A stretch of 33,315 nt of DNA. It comes from Saprospiraceae bacterium UBA7687. GTDB lineage: Bacteria; Bacteroidota; Bacteroidia; Chitinophagales; Saprospiraceae. This document shows positions 22,931 through 31,400 of this stretch, one piece after another. The translations under genes were made by a program, and so were the position numbers. The stretch is from positions 1 to 33,315 of the forward strand of contig DLGT01000041.1 in assembly GCA_002482845.1 (NCBI GenBank), written 5' to 3'. The notes below the pieces were generated by a model, which was given only the letters and a program-made list of their open reading frames with translations, was not told where the DNA came from and did no database searches. How positions within the stretch are numbered: position 1 is the stretch's first letter; every line of letters starts with the position of its first letter.

Positions 22931-23935
22931 ATGACGCACGAAGACATCATAAAAGATATAAAACAAGGTAAGTTTCACCCAGTATATTTTTTACATGGTG
23001 ACGAGCCTTATTTTATAGATGTGGTCAGCGATTATATTGAAAAGAATGTACTTACAGAAGGTGAAAAAGCTTTTAATCAAGTTGTGGTTTATGGAAAAGA
23101 TACAGAATTTAAGACGATAATAGATGAAGCTCGTCAGTTTCCGATGATGTCTAGTTACAGGGTAATTATTTTAAAAGAAGCCCAAGACATGAAGACACTA
23201 CAAGATTTGGCAAGTTATGTAGAAAAACCATCCAATCAGTCCATTTTAGTAATTTGCCACAAATACAAAAAAGTAGACAAACGGACAAAGTTTGCAAAAT
23301 TGCTTGATTCTAAAGCCGTTGTTTTTGAATCAAAAAAACTTTACCAAGATAAAATTGCCCCATGGATAACTTCCTATATTAGAAATTTAGGGCATTCGAT
23401 ACAACCAGCTGCCGCAGATTTATTATCAGAATATTTAGGTTCTGACCTTAGCAAGATAACAAACGAAGTAGATAAATTGGTATTGAATGTCAAAAAAGGA
23501 GAGAGCATCACCATAGAAGATGTAAAAGACCAAATTGGCGTTAGTAAAGATTTTGACGTTTTTGAATTACAAAAAGCGCTTGGTGATAAAAACTTTGCCA
23601 AATCTAGTTTAATTGTTAGGTATTTTAGTGAGAACGCAAGTGCAAATCATCCCGTGGTGATCGTCGGTAGTTTATATAGTTACTTCAACAAAGTTTTTAT
23701 TACAGCTATGAATGCCAAAGAAAGTGACCAGAATTTAGCAAAACTATTAGGACTTGGTACAGCTTTTTTTGTCAAAGATTACAAAGTTGCTGCCAATAAT
23801 TATCCACCATCACAGTTAAAAAAGGTCTTTCAAGCTTTAAAAAAAGCAGATTTAAATTCAAAAGGCGTTGGTGTCAGACGCGGCGAAAACAGTGCTATAT
23901 ACAAAGACATTCTCATAGCTTGTATGGGATATTGA
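22931..23935 (+). CDS. holA: DNA polymerase III subunit delta
   Basis: The delta subunit of the clamp loader opens the sliding beta clamp during replication. At 334 residues it has the normal length. The N-terminal start HPVYFLHGDEPYFIDVVSDYIEKNV and the following AFNQVVVYG...ARQFPMMSSYRVIILKEAQ are characteristic of HolA domain I, an AAA+-like fold without a working Walker A. ISNEVDKL-type helix LSKITNEVDKLVLNV and the C-terminal collar helices (residues 205-334, ending YKDILIACMGY) follow. It has its own short intergenic leader and no -7 box that I can identify. It converges with the AI-2E transporter gene 36 bases downstream. Confidence 0.92.
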   Translation: MTHEDIIKDIKQGKFHPVYFLHGDEPYFIDVVSDYIEKNVLTEGEKAFNQVVVYGKDTEFKTIIDEARQFPMMSSYRVIILKEAQDMKTLQDLASYVEKPSNQSILVICHKYKKVDKRTKFAKLLDSKAVVFESKKLYQDKIAPWITSYIRNLGHSIQPAAADLLSEYLGSDLSKITNEVDKLVLNVKKGESITIEDVKDQIGVSKDFDVFELQKALGDKNFAKSSLIVRYFSENASANHPVVIVGSLYSYFNKVFITAMNAKESDQNLAKLLGLGTAFFVKDYKVAANNYPPSQLKKVFQALKKADLNSKGVGVRRGENSAIYKDILIACMGY

Positions 23936-23971
23936 TGCGTTTCATGATAGTATTGTTTAAAATTTATACAC

Positions 23972-25243
23972 CTACATGTTTTTAGTAAGTTTCTGAATTA
24001 CCTTAAATTCACTTAAGAAAACTTTACCTATCACCCTAAAGGCTGTATAAAAAGGAATGGCCAATACCATACCTAATATTCCACCTATTTTTGCACCTAC
24101 CATGACGATAATAAATATTTCTAAAGGATGAGCTTTAACACTTTTAGAAAAAATATTTGGCTGAAGCAACACATTATCAATTAGTTGCATAACCGCAAAC
24201 ACAGTTATCACCTTAAATAAGATAGGTACCATTTCAGAGTAGAAAGGTACTTCCAGATTGGATGAAAGTGTAATCATCAATCCAAATCCTACCCCAATGA
24301 TTGGTCCAATATAGGGAATGACATTCATGACTCCTGCAAAAAAACCTATCAATAACGCATTTTTAACGCCCATTAATGTGAGTGGTAAAGACACAATAAC
24401 CGTGACTATGACCACTTGAAATAAAATACCAATAAAGTACCGTATCAACAACTTACTAATTTCATCTACGGCTTGCCTAGCATGCCCCTCATATGTCACA
24501 GGAACTAAAGCAGCAATGATGTTGTCAAAAAGTCCTTGTTCTCTCAAAAAGAAAAAGCCAATAAAAAATACTGAGAAAACACCAACGATAATATTGCCGA
24601 AAGCATTAACAGTAGATCCAAAGATAGATTGAATGGTAGCTGGGTTCAGATAATCAGAAATCATGTTTTTGAACTTACCAAAAAAGTCTTTATCGCTAGA
24701 TTGCTCATTTTCAATATTTTGAATGGGTGCAAGACTTTCTGAATGAACATTTATTAGTAAGTTTATTGACTTATAAGACTGTACAGAAGTGTCTAATTGT
24801 TGATTAAATGTATCTAATAAAATTTGGTGCGTGATGAAGTTTTTTGGAACATCTAGGGGTATACCAGATTTGTCTACTATAGAGTCTTGATCGATCATGA
24901 GTTTTTTATTTACAAGCCACTCTTCCCAATCCTTGATTGGCTCTTCTAGGGCCAACACTACCCTATTATAGTCTACTTTGGATAAGTTTTCAACTTGATT
25001 TACCAAAGGCGGTACAAAAATCCAAACTAAAAACAAAAAACTAAGCACAAACAGACTAAGGGTAAGGATGGCAGCAATGTTTTTATTTAAAAATCTTCGT
25101 AAAAACACAACCACTGGTGCCCCTACCATCGATATGACCCAAGCAATTAAAATATAGGTAACTATGTCACTAAGATAGTAAATGATACCTGAAACCAACA
25201 AGATTGGAATCAATGCAATAAGATATTTAACATTGAACTTCAT
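23972..25243 (-). CDS. AI-2E family (PerM-like) membrane transporter
   Basis: A polytopic membrane protein of 423 residues. Two paired hydrophobic segments at the N-terminus (about 5-60) precede a soluble periplasm-facing or cytoplasmic insert (about 75-185) with long helices. Then come five or so segments including the family motif NVIPYIGPIIGVGFGL and the closing DNVLLQPNIFSKSVKAHPLE, GAKIGGILGMVLAIPFYTAFRV. Members were named for autoinducer-2 export but many act as ion antiporters or have unknown substrates. The frame is open further upstream, but ATG 25243 puts the start right before the first membrane helix and 19 bases after a TACATTTG box, so it is preferred. Confidence 0.87.
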   Translation of the reverse strand: MKFNVKYLIALIPILLVSGIIYYLSDIVTYILIAWVISMVGAPVVVFLRRFLNKNIAAILTLSLFVLSFLFLVWIFVPPLVNQVENLSKVDYNRVVLALEEPIKDWEEWLVNKKLMIDQDSIVDKSGIPLDVPKNFITHQILLDTFNQQLDTSVQSYKSINLLINVHSESLAPIQNIENEQSSDKDFFGKFKNMISDYLNPATIQSIFGSTVNAFGNIIVGVFSVFFIGFFFLREQGLFDNIIAALVPVTYEGHARQAVDEISKLLIRYFIGILFQVVIVTVIVSLPLTLMGVKNALLIGFFAGVMNVIPYIGPIIGVGFGLMITLSSNLEVPFYSEMVPILFKVITVFAVMQLIDNVLLQPNIFSKSVKAHPLEIFIIVMVGAKIGGILGMVLAIPFYTAFRVIGKVFLSEFKVIQKLTKNM

Positions 25244-25262
25244 ATGACAAAATTTACAACTA

Positions 25263-25297
25263 CAAATGTAAGTTATTATTAAATAATTATTAACAAA
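25263..25297 (-). promoter_or_regulatory. Promoter of the AI-2E transporter gene
   Basis: On the - strand, TTTG (25297-25294) and TACATTTG (25270-25263) are separated by 23 bases, slightly long for the Bacteroidota consensus. The -7 box lies 19 bases before the ATG. Confidence 0.5.
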
Positions 25298-25391
25298 ATC
25301 ACAAAACAAAGGAAAAATAACTATATAAACAATTGATTATCATATTTATATAGAATTAATAAAATCGTATTATATTATTTGTAATTATTGT

Positions 25392-25422
25392 TTTGTTATC
25401 CTGGAATTTTGTCATACCTTTG
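25392..25422 (+). promoter_or_regulatory. Promoter of the giant metzincin gene
   Basis: TTTG at 25392-25395 and TACCTTTG at 25415-25422 with a 19-base spacer give a full Bacteroidota consensus. The predicted start near 25429 leaves a leader of about 57 bases before ATG 25486. Confidence 0.75.
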
Positions 25423-25485
25423 AGCTGTCAAGTGAGGTGATAATACACTTGATTCTATTTTAGAACCATAAACTCAACCTGAAGA

Positions 25486-28400
25486 ATGAAAAATCTCATG
25501 ATTCCTTCTAGGCATTGCCTTAGTAGTATTACATTAGTATTAATGCTAACAATCCTACAATCTTTCCATACAAATCAGTTATTTGGACAAAATTGGAATA
25601 TAATTCAAAATGCCGACTTAATTACCAATACTGGTGAAAAAGATATAAAACCAAACAAATTCCTAATTTATCAATTAGATGATAATCAAATAAAAACTAT
25701 TTTATCTTCTGCCCCTAAAGAAGACGAGAATGGTAATAATGATCAAACCACTATAAAACTTGGTCTTCCCGATGGTGAAATAGAAGAGTTTTCAATATTT
25801 GAATATAAAATGATGGAAGACGGCTTAGCAGCTAAATTCCCAGAAATAAAAACTTATTTGGGTGTTTCAATTGTAAACCCATCAAATCATGTCAGGATTG
25901 ATTACACGGCTCATGGACTTAGAGCTATGATTTTTTCTCCAGAAGGTTATATTTTTATAGATCATTACCAACGAAATGATAAAAACCATAAAATTGTATA
26001 TTACAAAAAAGATTATGCCAAGACTACCCCTTGGTTTTGTGGTGTCACAAATAATGGATTAAAAGATAGAAATAATCAAAGTAATGGTTCAAGAATCGGC
26101 GACTGTGGTATTCGCCATGATTACCAAATAGCTATTGCTGCTACAGGTGAATATACAACTTTTCATGGAGGAACGATTGCACTAGCACAAGCTGCTATTG
26201 TTACAACAATGAATAGAGTAAATGGTGTATTTGAAACTGAATGTGCTTCTCGAATGATTCTAATAGCCAACAACAATCTAATCATATACACAAACGCAGG
26301 GACTGATCCATATACCAACGGCGATCCTGGTTTAATGATTGATCAAAATCAAACAAATATTGATGCCGTAATTGGTAATGCAAATTATGATATTGGACAC
26401 GTTTTTGGGACAAATTCTGGCGGATTAGCAGGTTTGGGTGTAGTTTGTAATAACTCATTTAAAGCACTGGGAGTGACTGGTAGTGGTGCCCCAATAGGCG
26501 ATCCTTTTGATATAGATTATGTAGCGCATGAAATTGGGCATCAATTTAACGCTAACCATACACAATACAACGATTGCAACAGAAATGATGCAACATCAAT
26601 AGAGCCAGGAAGTGCATCCACTATAATGGGTTATGCTGGTATTTGTGCTCCTGACGTACAAGCAAACAGTAATGCTTATTTCAGTACGGCAAGTCTTTTC
26701 GAAATTCGCCCCTTTGTTGCTAGTAATACATGCGATACTGAAATTACAGTTACTAATTCAGCTCCGGCTGTAACGCCTGTTTCTAATTATTCTATTCCTA
26801 TTTCAACTCCATTTGTACTCACTGCGTCCGCAACAGACCCTGATGGTACTCTAAGTTATTGTTGGGAACAAATTAATACTTGGGTTTCTCCGACACAAAC
26901 AATGCCACCTGCTTCTACTAATTTAACGGGCCCAATGTTCCGCTCTTTATCTCCTATAGCAAGTCCAAGTAGATATTTTCCTAATTTATCAGATATCTTA
27001 AGCAATTCGAATCCTACTTGGGAAGAACTTCCTTCTATTGGTAGAACAATGAATTTCAGAGTTACTGTAAGAGACAACCTAGCTACAGCTGGGTGTACGG
27101 GAGAAGTTGAAAGTGCCGTTACCACAGTATCTGCAGCAGGTCCTTTTTTAGTAACATCTCCAAATTCAGCTCTAAGTTATGCTGGCAATTCTACTCAAAT
27201 AGTAACTTGGGATGTCGCTGGTACAACTGCTGCACCAATCAATTGTGGAAATGTAGATATATTATTAACAACAAATGGTGGAAATACTTTTACAACATTA
27301 ATTTCAAATACACCTAATGATGGTACGCAAAGTGTCACTATTCCGAATATATCATCTACTACTGCAAGAGTTTGGATAAAATGTTCTGATAATATCTTTT
27401 TTGATGTGTCAAATGTTAATTTCACAATTAGTGCTGTAGCAGAACCTTGTAGTGAATTATTTATTTCTGAATATGTAGAGGGAAGTTCCAATAATAAAGC
27501 AATTGAAATTTATAATCCCACTTCATCTACCATTAATTTAAGTGATTACCAATTAAGGTTTTATTTTAATGGTGTTTCTACTGTAGGTGCAACTATTACC
27601 TTAATGGGCACATTGGCACCTTACAGTGTTTATGTTGTAGCTGATGATAATTCTGTAACAGCTATTTTAGATGAAACTGATCAACAATCAAATGTTTCAT
27701 TTTTTAATGGAGATGATGCTATTGAACTTTACAAAATCAGTACAGCTGCATCTATTGATGTAAATGGTCAAATAGGCTTTGATCCTGGCACACAATGGGG
27801 CACAGGATTAGTTTCTACTGCTGACAATACATTAAGAAGAAAAAGTACTGTCAACCTTGGAGATACCAATGGAACAAATATTTTTGACCCATCTTTAGAA
27901 TGGGATGGTTTTGCAAACGATACATTTGATGGTTTAGGTTCTTACATATCTGATTGTCAACCAACATGTCCAGAACTGGCAAATATTACACCAAACAACA
28001 TCACAATTATAAATAGCACATGTACTTCCCCGACTTGTAGTCCTGCTAATGGAACAATAACCGATGCTGTTAATAACTGTCCTATGGGTTCATCCATTCA
28101 GTATTCGACAGATGCAGGTATGACTTGGGTATCTTCTGTACCAACTTATAATCAAAGTGGCCCTGCTCAGACAATTATTAATAGATGTTTATGTGATATT
28201 GATTCAAATGTATTTAGCCCATCAAGCAGCCCTATTACAACAGCTCCAGCAGTTTGTCCTGCTAGTGCAGTCATATCGGGAGATGGAACTTTTTGTTTTG
28301 AAGGAAATACTGGAAACTTTTCCACTGTAACCATAGTTGGGGGAACATCTCCTTATTCAGTGGTAGCCACAGACGGTACAAATCAATATACAAAAAATAA

Positions 28401-31400
28401 TTATACATCTGGAAGCCCTTTCTCAGTTGTTGTTTACAACCCCTTAACATTAACTTTAGTTTCTGTAACTGATGCTACAGGCTGTATGGTACCAGCTGGA
28501 CAATTGTCAGGAATGACTGTCGTAACAGAAGATTGTCCATCAGATTGTCCAATATTTTCAAATATAACATTTGAACAAAATTGTACATCCACCTTATTCT
28601 ATGACTTAACAATTTGCTTTGAAATAGATATTCCTGGTAGTTCAGATATGTTTTTAGTAACTATTGATGGAATTGACTATGGTCCATATTCATACAGCGA
28701 AAACGGGCCAATCTTAGGTCAATATTGTGTTACTATTCCTAATTTTGATGCAACCAATCAAAATGATCTTGAAGTTTATATTACGGATCTCGGCGATGAC
28801 GTTCCTTCGCCGATGATAGATGGTAATAGTGTAGTAGATACGGAATGGGATATTCCTGTAGCAACATCTGATGATATTGTAGGTTGGGCAGATGTAAATA
28901 TTAATGACTTATACATTTCATCAGACGAATCTTATGTTTACTTTGGAACAACTTTTAATAATGCAGCAGACTGGCAATCTTGGGGTTTTGCAATAAATAC
29001 AATTAATGGTCAAGGGGGTACTTCAGAAGTTTGGACCTACCCTATCATTTATAACCATACAGAATCTCCAGATTTTGTAATTAAAGGACATTTTGGCCAA
29101 GGAGGAAGTCCTTATGCTGAACTTAGAAAATGGAATGGAAGTGCTTGGATTCAAATCAATAACGCAGGTATTCCAGCTGGTTTAGCTCCAATTGATTTTG
29201 CAGCTAATGAAGCAGGAATGGTTGAAGTTAGGATTTTAAAATCAATTTTAGGCAATCCAACCAATGTAGATGTTCAATTTTATATATCTGGAAACACTTC
29301 TACGGAACATGGTACCTTTGATGCAGTCCCGAATGACCAAGTGGCAGACAGTTGGAATGAATGTTGTCCTTTTAACGAATTAGATAATTATGTCACAGAC
29401 ATAGCTATTTATTACCCAGATCTTTGTCAAGAGTTAGCAAATTACACTCCTGTGGCTTGTTTGCCTTGCCCAACCATTGCACCTCTTACTAAAACAATTT
29501 ATTATTGCGTAGATGAAATGGCAGTTCCACTTACTGCAACGACCCAATCGGGAGGCACTTTAGTCTGGTACAATCAAAATCCTAATCCTGGACCAGCAAG
29601 TCCACTGCCATCTGCCCCTACACCTTCAACTAGTGCTCCTGGCAATACTAGTTATTGGGTATCAGAATCAGTAGGCAATTGCGAAAGTCCAGCAGCTGAA
29701 ATTATTGTGTCAGTTTCTGATATTTCTATCAATTCCATAAATCAGACCTGCACGAATCCCATTTCATATGAATTACAGATTTGTTTTAATGCAATAAATA
29801 CGCCAAGTGCGCAGGAGTTTATTGTTACAATAGATGGTACTACATATGGCCCTTATAAATATGTTGATTATAACCAAGAAGGAAGTTTATATTGTATTAC
29901 AATAGAAAATGCTGGAGCATCTGACGAGCTTGATATATATGATGTTGTAGTCACAGATGGAGGTGTAGCAACTAATCAAACGCCCGTTATTGATGGACTT
30001 TTTGATAGCAGTGTTATTTGGGGAACGCCAGTAGCAGTTGCCAATAATATAGCAGGATGGGCAGATGCAAATGCACAAGAACTTTATATCACACAAGATG
30101 AAACTTACATTTATTTGGGTGCAAAACTGAATACACCTGATTGGCAATCTTGGGCATTTTTATTAAACACTAAAAATGGCGGAGGCACCGCAGATAGCTG
30201 GTCACGTGCAATTGATTACGCACATACTGACAAACCTGATTATGTATTCAGAGGTACTTTTTCTGGATATGCTGAATTTCATACCTGGAATGGTTTGAAT
30301 TGGTCTGGGGTAGGTTCGTCAGTTCCTAATACAGAATTTGCTGCAAATCCTACTAATTTAGTGGAAGTCAGAATACTAAAGTCAGCGATAGGTGATATTT
30401 GTGACTTAGATGTACAGTTTTATATAACAGGAAATAACAATGAACATGGTTCTTTTGATGCTGTCCCTGATGATAATAATGCAACTAGCTGGAATGAAAA
30501 CAACAATAGAACACAATTAGGAAATTATACACCAAACAAATTAGTTGAACAAACTAGTTATGTGGCATGTAATGACATAATGGAATATACAGAAGAATCC
30601 TGTGGTACTTTCTTCATTTCTGATCCATGTACTTGTAATAATGACGCTACTTTGGCTGGAAATGATGGTACTTTTGATGAAGAAATCACAGTAACAGGGC
30701 CTGCTGGATTAACCATAACAGCAAATTGTGCTGGATGTACGCCAACTGCAATAACCTTTACGGAAGTAATGCCTGGTTCTTATGTTTCAAGTCCTTTTAC
30801 CCATATTGATAACATTGGTTATACGGCTGAAATATTTGCAGATGGTACTTCTATAGGAAACATTGGTAATAAGTGTGCATACCCTGATGTTGCTGTAAAT
30901 AATATCGGACCATTTTCCGATTGTGATGGTCAACCTAATGTACCATTAACGGCAATTATTTTAGGGGACAATGGTACAGGTACGTATACTTGGAGTGGCA
31001 CTGGTGTTACCAGTTCTAATTTCAATCCATCAGGACTTATTCCTGGTATTATAGTTGTTAACTTAGCTTATGATGGAGTTGATGTTGCAAATGTCTCACC
31101 TGATGGTGGAATAACACCAGCTTACCCTGGATGTATTCAAATGGATACCATTCAGGTACAAATTACACCAGCAGCTATCCAACCAGTGGTAGATAACATC
31201 ACTGTTTGTGAAGGTGAGAGTACGCTCATTACAGTTACTTCATCCGCAAGTCCTGGCCCAGAAGAAATGGTTAACTTTAATTGGATTTTCGATACAGAAG
31301 TTACTACTGGTACCTTGTCTGGTTCTGGAGCAATGGGTGTTAATATTTCTAATGCAACAGTGGGTTCTGGTTTGGGTGGAGTTTCTTTCCCAGGTGGTAA

